A stretch of DNA of 64,000 bases from Monarcha castaneiventris obscurior (Eukaryota; Chordata; Aves; Passeriformes; Monarchidae), in assembly GCA_026261815.1 (NCBI GenBank), contig JAMPIT010000884.1, positions 11,359,001-11,423,000 on the forward strand, read 5' to 3'. Made by a program: the position numbers and the translations under genes. Shown piece by piece: positions 45,471 to 54,600 of this stretch. The notes beneath the pieces were generated by a model. It was not told the DNA's origin. It saw nothing but the letters and a program-made list of their open reading frames with translations, and ran no database searches. Each line of letters opens with the position of its first letter. Positions within the stretch are counted from its first letter, which is position 1.

Positions 45471-45803
45471 TGGACACATGACACACACTTATTGTAATCC
45501 AAAGCCATAAGAAGCAAAGATTTTTATTATTCTCAGCTATTACTCTTATACCTCTTCACAATTACTATAGCTTATTATGATTGTCTGCTTAGCAAACAAT
45601 GACAGGGCTGTCGATAAAACAATGACCATTCAAACAGCAATACAATTAGCTATACAAGCAATTAGTTATATATTATATGCAAGTTTCCTCTTATACAGTC
45701 TTGATGTTCCATTGCAGGAACATTTTCTTTCACTGATTATCTTCTTAGCTATCACTGTGGCTTTGCAGTTTCTCATGGGTAGATTTTTAGTGTTTTTAAA
45801 TCA
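45471..45803 (-). mobile_element. ERV C 5' LTR (333 bp)
   Basis: Limits TGGACACATG and AAATCA on the plus strand match the 3' LTR at 39284-39627. About twenty differences, mainly substitutions plus small indels, separate the two, so the insertion is not recent. Confidence 0.85.
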
Positions 45804-45828
45804 GGCTCTGTGAGGCCTTGAGACCAGC

Positions 45829-46245
45829 TGTTGTCGCGGCGAGGGAAGACTCGGATCACTCAATATGAGTTATCAGCAAGCTTCGATTTATTGATCAATG
45901 AGTTACAGTTTTATTCAGTTCTTAATAAGCTCATGCATATTCTGTAATCCACTACTGTCATAGGCTAAAGCACTAACTGTTAGCCACACCTTATTTTCTC
46001 ATGCTAGCTGCCAATTTTCTAGTCTTATTCTGTTCTTTTCCCATGCTTTGCTAACTGCAAGAATCCGCTATTGTTTAACTACCCCCACAAAGTGTCCTTG
46101 CTTACTTGATTGCTTCAGCAATCATACAAGCTAAATGCGAGAGCTAGAAAAATTCCCTTGGGTCATCTCCAATATGTCTACGTGACCCTTCTCAGCTAAC
46201 CAATTCTCAATAGCTGTCAGCCACATCAGATCCCACAAATGCAAA
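45829..46245 (-). mobile_element. LTR-like block upstream of ERV C (right end tentative)
   Basis: On the minus strand the sequence has two AATAAA-type signals (gaataaaact near 45905-45925; caataaatcg near 45895) followed by a GC-rich U5-like end, ccctcgccgcgacaaca, at 45829. The start could be TGTGGGGGTAG near 46090 or TGTGGGATCTG near 46240. Only 25 bp separate it from the ERV C 5' LTR. No TSD was found. The family is unknown. Confidence 0.45.
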
Positions 46246-46249
46246 TTGT

Positions 46250-46420
46250 AGGCCTGGCAAGGCAAGGCCAAGGAGGAAAGCAGTAGGCAGGCCAAGGGTG
46301 GGGAATGGGCATGATAGGTAATACAAGGCAAGGGAGGGTTAGTAGGGCAAGGCAAGGAAACTGTTGTTCTAACAGGGCAAGGTAAGTGAGTGTTACATCA
46401 TAGTATTTCTGCCAGAGAAA
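46250..46420 (-). repeat. CAAGG-orientation array left of S copy 4
   Basis: Words ggcaaggcaaggcc, gggcaaggcaagg and gggcaaggtaagtgagtgttac. The last is shared with the inverted array beside S copy 2 (27970-28000). Confidence 0.75.
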
Positions 46421-46427
46421 ACCTGCC

Positions 46428-46530
46428 AGGACAGACAGGTCTGTCCGGCCCTGACCTTGTGTGGGTCACCTCTAATCTACTTTTGAAACCCTGGGACTCT
46501 ATGAAGGCAATGTGAGGAGCAGGCAACAAG
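46428..46530 (+). repeat. S block, copy 4 (short, diverged)
   Basis: Contains ccaggacagacaggtctgtcc and ctaatctacttttgaaaccctggga, matching the first ~100 bases of S copy 1. The remainder is missing. Confidence 0.55.
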
Positions 46531-47340
46531 GCAAGAACTGGAAAAACCGGATAGGGAAGTCTAGGTGGTAGATGGGTGAGCAAGGCAATGCCAGGCAATG
46601 CTATGGCAGGAAGTGCAAGGGAATTATTTGGAAGCCTGGGAAAAGCAATCAGTGGTTGGGATATGGAAGGAAAGGCATGGGATTGTCATGAATGACAAGG
46701 AAATGTAAGGCTGAGCAGGAAAGGCAAAGGGGCGCTAAGGGAGGGATAGGCAAGGCAATGAGAGGCACAGGCAAAAAGCAGTAGGGAAGTCAAGGAGGGG
46801 GCCAGGTTAGCCAGGCAATGCAAGGCAATGGATGGGAAGGAAGGGCAAGGGAAGGATACAGAGGGGTCAATAATGTAATGCAAGGTGTGGGTAGGCAAGG
46901 CAAAGGAAATTGAAAGAAGGGCAGGCAAGGCAATGCCAGGCCAGGGAAAGAAATCATTAGGCATGTCACAGTGGAGTATGGGCATACAGGGCAACACAAG
47001 CTAGGGGAGTGTTGGGCAGTGCAAGGCAAGGGATGTGCTAGATAGGCAAGGCAATGAGTGTACTAAGAGGAACAGGCAATGCACAGCAATGCTAGAAAAA
47101 CAGCAGTAGGGAAGTCAAGGTAGGGGATAGCTGAGCAAGTCAATGCAAGGCAAGGGGAGTAAGGAAGAGAAAGGGAAGGACACAGAGGGGTCAGTAAGGC
47201 AATGCGAGTTTTGAGAAGGAAAGGAAAGGCAAGAAAAGGGAAGGGATGGGCATAGAAGGTAAAGTCAGGCCAGGAAGAGGTGAAAAAGGCAAGCCAAGGA
47301 AAGGCAAATACCTTGTATTACCCTGTGTGCCTATCCCCCA
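46531..47340 (-). repeat. CAAGG-orientation array, about 0.8 kb
   Basis: Long purine-rich array (ggcaatgcaaggcaatgg, ggaaaggcaagaaaaggg) with sub-blocks repeated at about 240-300 bp spacing (ggaagtcaagg...gaggggtcaataa). Words revert to pyrimidine-rich near 47320-47390. Minus-strand Pro/Leu/Cys-rich frames are repeat translations. Confidence 0.82.
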
Positions 47341-47496
47341 CCTTTGATCTACCTATCCCTTTCTTCCCTGGGCTTGCCTCACAGTAGCAGGACATCTGTC
47401 CCTGCCACAGGAGAGTTTATCTGTTGTTTGTTAGCTGGTGCAATAACTCAGGGCATCTTGCTCTCACATGAGCCTCACATGAGCCTTGGTGAAGTA

Positions 47497-47831
47497 TGGA
47501 TACTGAAAAAGCTTCAGCAGATTTTCTTCAGCTCTCTACAGCATGCAGATTATCTTAAACAATGTTACAGTATTGTGAACTTCTTGCACCTGCAGGTTGT
47601 TTTGCAGTATTGTTATGGTTTTAACTAGATAAATGCTTAGGAATGAGTGTCTTAGAACTTGACCAATCCCCTCAAGGAGTGGATGGCCAAAAGACCAATT
47701 ACCTTATGCCATTTAACACACTCTTGCAAACTAACATAAAGAAGCCTTTGGAAAGAATATTACATCGCTTCCATTTCTCCTTGAGTCTGGACTTCTTGTT
47801 GGTTCTGTACTCGTCCGTGGTGAGAACAGCA
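47497..47831 (+). mobile_element. ERV F 5' LTR (about 335 bp)
   Basis: Starts TGGATACTGAAAAAGC and ends near gagaacagca. Compared with the 3' LTR it lacks a ~24-bp segment after ctctctacag, and it carries scattered substitutions. A CCAATT-type box (47691-47700) and a degraded TATA region lie upstream of the R/U5 segment cttccatttctccttgag. Confidence 0.82.
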
Positions 47832-47836
47832 ATATC

Positions 47837-47855
47837 TGGTGACCTCCGACATGTA
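47837..47855 (+). promoter_or_regulatory. ERV F primer-binding site, tRNA-Trp-like
   Basis: Reads TGGTGACCTCCGACATGTA a few bases after the 5' LTR, matching the avian tRNA-Trp-type site except for one extra base and a decayed 3' part. Confidence 0.65.
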
Positions 47856-47978
47856 TGACAACGTGAGCCTAGAGAAGGTGCCGAAGGTTTTTTTTCTCTT
47901 CTTTTCCCATCCCCCTCCCCCGGGGAGCGAGGACGGAACTTCAGTCCAGGCACCAGGGTTTTATACAAAACCTAAAAA

Positions 47979-48300
47979 GATGGGTCAAAAATCCTCGAAA
48001 GAACACTTGGTACTTTCTGCCTAGAAAAATGTCTTAACTGTTACTGGAAATGACCTACCGGAGGAAGTCTTAATTCACTTATTTATTTAGGCAGCAGGTC
48101 ATGCATTCTCAGCAGATTTAGAGGCTGCATTGAATCTTGGGATTTGGGAATCCCTAAAGGCAAAGATAACTCACGAGCTTGCGTATGGACAGGATGAGGA
48201 CTTAGCTCTCCTTCGCATTTGGCAGTTTTTATGCGACCTACTGAAAAAAATTACGATGGATGAACAATGCAAGGGAGACAAAGACAGATTTATTGGGGCT
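47979..48300 (+). pseudogene. gag: ERV F gag matrix
   Basis: The start is ATG at 47979 (MGQKSSKEHL), about 120 bases past the primer-binding site, with a Gly-2 of the myristoylation type. A stop follows after 14 codons, and a second stop falls near 48088. The matrix pattern is then readable (GIWESLKAKITHELAY; LALLRIWQFLCDLLKK) to about 48260, in the same frame. Confidence 0.8.
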
Positions 48301-49321
48301 TGAGTCTTTACAGAGCACACCATCTCAGGCTGGTGGGGGTGCCGGATCTCTAGGGCATTCTCCGCTGTTGTCTCCAGTGGTTTCTCAGACTGGGACACCA
48401 CAGGGGTCGGAGAAGAACATGGAGGCTGCACGGCGATCCGGTTTTTTGCCCCGCCACCCTGTGCCACCCACTGCTGTGCATGAAGGTCCCCCGCCTTTGC
48501 GGTGTGTGTGGTCCGTCCTCTTTCTGGGGACCCCCCATCCTTTCCCGTTGCATCTGCACGAGTGGCCATGCTCCGCTGGAGCTATTGGACCCATGCCCAC
48601 GGCAGCATCACTGCTGTAATCAACTCCAACAGTCGTGAGTTTGCCGGGAGCCACTGCGCGGTTTTTCTCACAGTTGGCGCTGCAGCCGCCGTTCACACCC
48701 GTATCGGCGCAGCTCCCGCTCTGCTGGCGGACGGGCCAGCCGCTCGGGGGGGCCCACGGCAAGTGCACACTTCCACCTAGCATTCTGCGCAAGCGCCAAC
48801 AGCCGGGTACCTTCCCGCGTGTGCGCATACGTCCGGGTTCCCTTCCACGCATGTCCCGACGTCCGGGTACCCTTCCGCGCATGTCCTGACGTCCAGGTAC
48901 TCCATGGCGCAGGCGCACACAGTGCTACTGCAGCGAAACTCGGAAGTGCAATTTTCGGCACGCCTGAAAACGACGGAAGGACTATTACAGGAATTATTAT
49001 TGCGGTCGCCCACAGTGGTATCGCCCAGACAAACAGCCCAGAGCCCCCCGGCGGCACCAGCCAAGCCGGAAGAGCTACCGGTAGCACCCTGTTTGTCCTC
49101 TCCGCCCATATTGGAGCCGACCAAACCTCCCGCACTTCCTTATATACCCGATCTATGGAGGGAGACCAGAGCAGTGCTCGGGTGCCAGATAGCCGCAAAG
49201 TAGAATTGCCCTTGGACGCTTCCAGCGTGTCGTGACCGTGCGCCCGAAAATCCGGAAAAGCTTTCGGGAGGATGGTAGACTAAGGGAAGAGGGGGACCGG
49301 GATTAACGAGAGAACACAGGG
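48301..49321 (+). pseudogene. gag: ERV F gag Pro-rich region with internal minisatellite
   Basis: Frame-shifted segments rich in Pro, Ser, Gly and Ala (SPLLSPVVSQTGTPQG near 48370) lead to a better frame at 48904-49203 (QSPPAAPAKPEELPVAP, then PSLPY-like wording). Between them, 48805-48905 holds three to four imperfect 30-bp units of the type cttccgcgcatgtcccgacgtccgggtac. This is the spacer between matrix and capsid. Confidence 0.65.
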
Positions 49322-50134
49322 GTGCCCAAAAAGGTAATGCACGATCAGGCACTTGGTACAGAACCTCAGGGTGTTGCATCAATAGATCAAAATGACAGTG
49401 GAATTCCACAGGGAGACACTCAAGTCTATCCTGTTTTTAAAGCCATCCCGAATATGGGGCAAGTTGATAAAAACGATGTAATAGCATGGAAAGTGGCCCA
49501 GGACATGCAGTACAAAGTAGCAAAATATGGGCTTGACTCTCCTGAGGTTATGCAGGCTATTAGACTATTAAATGCTGACTTGCTTGCTCCCCTTGATATT
49601 AAGTATCTGGGTCAGGTGTTGTTTCGACCTGTACTATTTAAAGTCTTTGAGAATAACTGGAAAAAGGTGGCTGAAAAAGCTGCATTTGACAATATGCGGT
49701 TGCCTCAAAATGATCCTTGCTATGCAGTTGGAGCAGATGCTCTTACGGGGATCAATCAATATTCGAATCCTGATTTTCAAGGCACTTGGCCTATTCAGAT
49801 CCTTGAACAGGCTCAAAGGGTCAGTATGGCAGCTGTACTAAAAAGTATACATATGGCAACCCCTAAAACACGGTATACGACAATAATTCAGGGCCAAAAA
49901 GAGGATTTCCTTTCTTTTGCTCAAAGACTGTCTCTGGCGTTAGAAAATCAGATAGAGGATGAGAACACAAGGGAGATATTGTGCAGACAGTTAGTGATAG
50001 ATAATGCCAATGATGACTGCAGAAAGATTATAGACGCTTTACCCGGGAACCCTACATTGATAGACATGGTCGATGCCTGCTCTAAGGTGAGGTCTGGGAA
50101 CTGTAAAATGTCTGTTTTGGCTGCAGTCCTGTGA
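49322..50134 (+). pseudogene. gag: ERV F gag capsid (271-codon open frame)
   Basis: This is the longest intact capsid frame in the window. It begins just before VYPVFKAIPNMGQVD (49430), continues with WKVAQDMQYKVAKYGL, and has the major homology region QGQKEDFLSFAQRL near 49890-49930, followed by LENQIEDENTREILCRQL. The frame ends at TGA 50132-50134, immediately before nucleocapsid. The capsid domain alone is uninterrupted, but the precursor upstream is broken. It is homologous to ERV A and C capsids. Confidence 0.88.
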
Positions 50135-50430
50135 CCCAATTATACAGGTAAACAAAAGCAGTTTAAGGCTGGGAATAAACACAAACAGGCCAAAAAGAAG
50201 CAGAAAGGGAACACGGGACGTTTCTGATATAAGAGATGTGGAAAGCCAGGTCATTGTACAGAATACTGTAGATCTACACGCCATGTCGACAGCCGGTTTT
50301 TGACTAACTTGGAAAACCGGAACAGGGGTGCAAGACGGGGGAATTGCATCCCGATGCGAAGGTTCCCACAGCATGAGATGCCAACACAGGCCTACTCAGC
50401 CAGCTTAGACCCAGTCCAGGATGACATAAT
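50135..50430 (+). pseudogene. gag: ERV F nucleocapsid remnant
   Basis: A Lys-rich segment (NKHKQAKKKQKGN) precedes one zinc knuckle, CGKPGHCTEYC, whose first Cys is replaced at a stop-containing site (50225-50235). An Arg-rich segment follows. The sequence then joins RT sequence near 50430, so protease, dUTPase and early RT are deleted. Confidence 0.72.
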
Positions 50431-50819
50431 GCAGTGGTAGCTGTATGAGGGCATTGCAGCCTGGTATGCCCTCACCCACCATGATCTCAACAGGGTGGGA
50501 AATCCTGATCTGATTTGAAGGATTGTTCTCGTGATTCCTTTGCATTCTAATGACAAACCTGAATGCTTTTACTGTGCCTGCAGGAAATAATGTCGAACCT
50601 GTAAATGGATTCAATTGACTAACCACGATTGAACTTTCCTGACTTCTAATATTTTAAAAGAGGGACCCCGAGTTGAATTCACCTCGGGAATTGACTCCTG
50701 AAGCGTGACGAGTGTTGGAAGAGGTTCAACAGGATGTTTCTGCTTGTTCTGTTTATCAAGTGGATTCCTCCACTGATAACATTGAATTTGGTCTGCTTAT
50801 GTAGCAGATATAATTCAAC
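50431..50819 (+). pseudogene. pol: ERV F reverse transcriptase remnants
   Basis: Frame-broken sequence parallel to ERV C RT: a GALQPG(M)PSP-like block and the first-Asp region (50450-50560), then a connection-domain part (ELTPEA-like, EEVQQDVSA) at 50670-50800. The YMDD part is missing between them. The nested solo LTR lies immediately after. Confidence 0.7.
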
Positions 50820-50825
50820 GTTTAG

Positions 50826-51472
50826 TGTTGGAACCCAAGAAATGCCTCAGGCTGCCCTGGGAGGTCAGGAGCCCCTGCACGGGGGTCCCGGACCCTGGCA
50901 AAAAGCCCAGAATGGCACCGGCTTTGATTTTAGTCCATGGGAAAGATTGCCGACTCAGCGTGAAGTATTGCAAAACAAGAGAAGTTAAAAATGAGTAGTA
51001 GTTTAGTATTTTACAAGGTAAAAAGTAGATTTTAGGATTTCTAATATGAGGATGAAGGGTCTAAGATGGAGGATTTTGGGCGTTGCCCTGTTCTTCTTCT
51101 TCTCCTTCTCCTCCATCTTCTCTCTTAGTGTTGGCATAAAATGATTGGTAGAATGAAAAAGAGGTAGAAATTAGGTGTCTAGAATAGGTGCAAATTAATT
51201 GGTATAGAATAGTAAATAATAAATACGTTGTGAAGAATGGTTGGCTCATGAAAGGGGTACAAAAAGGACGGGACGGCCCAGGACTGGGCAGTTCCCGCTC
51301 GGACTCGGCTGGCATCAGATGTGCGGCCGGAGCTGAGAGCTAGCTAGAGATAAGAAGAAATAAACAACCTGAAACAATGTCTGCAGGCTTTTCTCATCTG
51401 TTCGGGCTCGGGTAAGGTGTCCCAGAGGTGAAGATAAGAACCAGCATTTGTGTGGAGTACCTAATTACCGCA
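50826..51472 (+). mobile_element. Nested solo LTR (647 bp) with perfect 6-bp TSD inside ERV F pol
   Basis: Begins TGTTGGAACCC and ends ATTACCGCA, flanked by gtttag at 50820-50825 and 51473-51478, a perfect 6-bp TSD. It contains an AATAAA signal (gaaataaacaacc near 51358) and is homologous, in opposite orientation, to 377-1019. The insertion splits ERV F pol between the RT connection region and RNase H, so it is younger than ERV F. Confidence 0.92.
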
Positions 51473-51478
51473 GTTTAG

Positions 51479-51985
51479 ATTATTCACTTCTAAAAAAAGT
51501 CGACAATGTGGCTCTGTTTTTACTATTGAAAATTTTGTGGTGTGCAATTTAAGAAGTCACACCAACTTGCCAGGTTCTATAACAAAAGGCCATGCCAGGG
51601 CTGACATGCTAGCTAACCCTGCGTGGGTAGCACCTCAGCCTGACAAAATTGCGCAAGCCAAGGCGTATACACTGCGAAAGCAGTTTCATTTAATGTTAAC
51701 TGAAGCTCAAGAATTTGTCAGCGCTTGTGCTGACTGTCATGGACCCACTGAGTCTCTGCCAATGGGAGTAAACCCCAGAGGTCTAAAAGCCTTGCAGCTT
51801 AAACGAATGTCACGCACATCACTGAATCAGGTAGGTTCAAGTATGTGCACGTCTATTGACACTTCCTCTTCACTGTGTGGGCGACGGCCCATTCTGGAGA
51901 AAAGGGGCTGCAATGTCATTGCTCATTGGAGGCTGGCTTTCACGGTCTTAGGCGTGCCTTCTGTATACCACAGAGCCGATTAAAA
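51479..51985 (+). pseudogene. pol: ERV F RNase H end and integrase N-terminal/core part
   Basis: Right after the nested LTR the sequence reads like the RNase H C-terminal part (LDYSLLKKVDN, then SHTNLPGSI and ARADMLANPAWVAPQPD) and then integrase (FVSACADCHG zinc Cys pair; PMGVNPRGLKALQL). The first catalytic region is altered (KRMSRTSLNQ where a conserved Asp would sit). The frame closes at 51981 before the second Asp region. Confidence 0.78.
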
Positions 51986-52039
51986 AAGCTCTATGTACAA
52001 CTAATCATCTTACAGTGCCACCAAATTCAGACAGTCCTG

Positions 52040-52370
52040 TCATTTTGAGCCATTTCCTTTTGTTGCAGTCTTCAGGCGAGATGCACCTGTCTCGAGCGAA
52101 AGTCTGGGTATGGAACCTACTCACTAACAAGTGGGAGGGTCTGTGTGAGCTTATGGCTTGGGGTCGTGGGTATGCTTGTGTTTCCACAGATACTGGGGTA
52201 CGATGGCTGCCTGCAAGATGCGTTCGCCCTGACCTGCGGCATCAGAAGCAGAACGGGCAACCTCCGAATGGTGACCAGAATGCAACCAACCAAATGATCC
52301 TTCTGATGATGACCAGGATGTCGACCATCAGTCAGCTGGTCATTCTACAAGCAGAGACTGAATTTTAAGT
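52040..52370 (+). pseudogene. pol: ERV F integrase C-terminal domain
   Basis: The segment VWVWNLLTNKWEG, then WGRGYACVSTDTGVRWLPAR, is the nucleic-acid-binding C-terminal domain of class II integrases. The part with the second catalytic Asp and the Glu helix is lost between 51985 and 52040. The frame ends at TAA near 52366. Confidence 0.8.
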
Positions 52371-52603
52371 TTCTTTGTTATAGAGTCAGAATGTTAGAGC
52401 CTTTAAGACTGTGTAGAATTGGGTTTGTTAGATGTATCTTCTTGGGCAACGTTGAAGAGCTTCCCTGCCTGCTTTAATTCAGTATCCAATTTGGATCTTG
52501 TTTGGTAACTGGCCACTACCAATCAGACCCTTCATGCTGTGTTTGTTCTCCTTGCTGCAAGGGATCCCGCAGAGAGGATTACAAACGCAACGCTTTTTTG
52601 CTC
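52371..52603 (+). other. ERV F region between pol and polypurine tract; no env
   Basis: About 230 bases with no env similarity that I can read. Env has been lost or was deleted to this short spacer. Confidence 0.55.
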
Positions 52604-52625
52604 CTAAAAAATAAAAAAGGGGGAA
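52604..52625 (+). promoter_or_regulatory. ERV F polypurine tract
   Basis: The run aaaaataaaaaagggggaa directly precedes the 3' LTR (one to four bases), the expected primer for plus-strand synthesis. Confidence 0.75.
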
Positions 52626-52628
52626 TTA

Positions 52629-52990
52629 TGGATACTGAAAAAGCCTCAGCAGAGAATTTCTTCAGCTCTCTGCAGTAGTTTGTGAGAGTTCTGTCTTTCC
52701 CATGCAGATTACTTTAAACAAGATTACAGTATTGTAAACTTCTTGCACCTGCGGGTTGTTTGGCAGAATTGTTACGGTTCTAACTAGAAAAACATTCAGA
52801 GATGGGTATCTTAGAACTTGATCAATCCCCTTAGGGGGTGGATGGCAAAAACCAATTACCTTATGCCACTTAATACTCTTTGCGAACTAACATATAAAAG
52901 TCTTCTGAGAATTCATTAAAGTGCTTCCATTTATGCCTGAGCCTGGACTTTGTGTTGTTTCTCTACTCGGCCATGGTGAGAACAGTGACA
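52629..52990 (+). mobile_element. ERV F 3' LTR (about 362 bp)
   Basis: Starts TGGATACTGAAAAAGCC. It includes a segment (agtttgtgagagttctgtctttccc) that is present in the ERV A LTR but missing from the F 5' LTR. A TATA-like box, aacatataaaag, lies near 52890. It ends near gaacagtgaca. Confidence 0.82.
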
Positions 52991-53007
52991 GGGGATTTCG
53001 AAAAACG

Positions 53008-53033
53008 TCTTTGTGATTTGGACATCACAAAGA
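53008..53033. repeat. Small hairpin
   Basis: Ten-base arms tctttgtgat / atcacaaaga with a six-base loop, just after ERV F. No transcription unit is identified, so its meaning is unclear. Confidence 0.4.
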
Positions 53034-53149
53034 AGCTAGACAGAAATTAATTTAGCTTAATATAGTAAATTATTACTAAAAGGAAAATTACAATAAGAAA
53101 AAACCCCTTGACACTTAATAAACTTTATAATGGGTTGTCCTGGAGTAAG

Positions 53150-53815
53150 CTATTATGATAGTATATTCCATGATCCTATGCTTTGTGCCCAAAAATGGTT
53201 GATGTGTCTTTGAGGCCAGGGACTGGATGTGTGTGGGGCCAGGGGTGGGGAGAACCCCTGTTTCAGCACGGGCCTTTTTAAAAGCCTCGCTGTCCAGGTT
53301 TTCCATGGCTCGGGGGATATCGCGAGAAGTGCAAGCTTGGCCGGAGATCCTGTTGCCCTGTAGCTTTTTTTCAGCACTGCGACCAGGGCCTGCCTGCTTG
53401 CTTCCCTGCTTCCCTGTTGCTCAGAAGCCCAGAGCCAGCGTGTGGGGTGCCACTTGGGACTGGGACTGTCTCCCACTGGACCTCTGCCTGCAACGTGGTG
53501 GCCACAGCTGCTCCTGTGTATTAGACTTCGGGGCTTCAATCTGCTGTGGTTTCTACGCTGCAAGCTTGTTCATTTTTTCCCCATTTCCTGGCTGTTTGGG
53601 GGTCCAGAGCCTATGTGTGGGGTGTTGCCAGGACTGGCTGCCTGCCAGCGGGCCACTTCTCTGCAAGGTAGCCCGACATTGCAAGCAAGCCCTGCCTACT
53701 TCCCCAGAGTATGCCGGCTGCCTGTGGGGGTACTGGGATCAACTGCTGCCCATGAGCTTTGCAAAAGGAGCAATCCCCCGAAAGAAGTTAAACAAATAAT
53801 TTTTAATTTTGCATA
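53150..53815. other. GC-rich unassigned block with a 190-codon open frame
   Basis: GC-rich DNA with a frame at 53227-53799 whose product is rich in Cys, Leu, Pro and Gly and shows no family I know. Two segments resemble each other (cagagccagcgtgtggggtg near 53430 and cagagcctatgtgtggggtg near 53605), so the frame probably reflects a partial duplication rather than a gene. Confidence 0.4.
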
Positions 53816-53821
53816 TTTTGT

Positions 53822-53938
53822 TTTTACTTGGTTTTGTAGTTTGGCTAAATGTTGTAACTTTCATTTTATAATTTAGTTTTATTTACTTGGTTTTGCTTAA
53901 ACTTTATAACTTTCAATCTATAGTTTAGTTTTACCATT
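53822..53938 (+). repeat. Two-copy tandem repeat (~58 bp), AT-rich
   Basis: tttacttggttttg...aactttc...tagttttat occurs twice in a row with moderate divergence. Confidence 0.7.
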
Positions 53939-53999
53939 TAACCGACTTTCCTAGCTTTGTTTTAATTGCTATTTAGACCATTAGCTAGTAGTAGAACAT

Positions 54000-54600
54000 T
54001 GATAACAAGGGACTGAGAAGATGAGTAAACCTCATCGACTGTGGCTTGATTACAATGATGTAGGATGCTCAGAGTACTTAATAAGTGGAAACCTGTCCAG
54101 ATGAAAGAGTTTTAGGTTTTGCCTTGCTGAGGTTAATTGCATGAGTCTCACCAAGATAAGAGGTGGGCAAGTCAGCAAAGACGGACTGTGTGTATGCAAG
54201 TATGGAAGTTAAAACAGAGGACATGATGAGGAAGATGCTGGAATCATGTAAAACACCCCAAAAAACCCCAAAATAAATGCTGCAGTTCTGAACAATGAAC
54301 GGTAGATGACAATCTTGCTCCTTGAAAACATAAATGACCAAAAATTCAAAAATACCTGAATTTATGTACCGATTACATACCAAGGGGGACAGACTGGGTG
54401 TGATTTGGGGAATTCTTTGAATATTATAATGTATATAAACCCAAGGGAACAATGCCTAAACAAGATCCAACATGTGGAAAGGGACACCTCCAGCACGCTT
54501 CCAGTACTGAGTAAATGAATGCTTTCTTAACAGGTTATGCTGTCAAGCAATTTTCTTCAAACAACTCCTGTCCTCCTTTGTGCCTGAGCTACTACCACCA
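54000..54600 (+). mobile_element. Possible LTR (boundaries unknown)
   Basis: The order of signals is LTR-like: a U3-like region, a TATA box (atgtatataaaccc near 54430), an R-like segment, an AATAAA-like signal (agtaaatgaatgc near 54510) and a U5-like pyrimidine-rich end. I found no matching partner in the window and no TSD. Confidence 0.35.

Larger units (their letters stand above)
39284..45803 (-). mobile_element. ERV C: near-complete class II provirus with both LTRs
   Basis: Order on the minus strand: 5' LTR (45471-45803), PBS (45435-45453), gag, dUTPase-protease, pol, env stub, 3' LTR (39284-39627). The LTRs share about 94% by eye. The 6-bp flanks (gacaga and ggctct) do not match, so the ends have been rearranged or have decayed. 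It has the fullest gene set in the window, but it is disabled by frameshifts, stops, an integrase active-site change and loss of most of env. Confidence 0.9.
47497..52990 (+). mobile_element. ERV F: deleted class II provirus with both LTRs and a nested solo LTR
   Basis: Order on the plus strand: 5' LTR (47497-47831), PBS, gag, then a jump from nucleocapsid to RT (protease, dUTPase and early RT missing), RT remnants, a nested solo LTR (50826-51472), RNase H/integrase, a short non-coding stretch, a polypurine tract and the 3' LTR (52629-52990). The family is shared with ERV A. No matching TSD was found at the outer ends. Env is absent. Confidence 0.88.

Noticed and set aside
39284..45803. Searched for a TSD around ERV C
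   Set aside because: Flanks gacaga and ggctct do not match at the best TG...CA boundaries, so no TSD is claimed.
53227..53799. 190-codon Cys-rich frame as a possible host gene
   Set aside because: No recognised domain, and the region contains a partial internal duplication in GC-rich DNA where stops are scarce.
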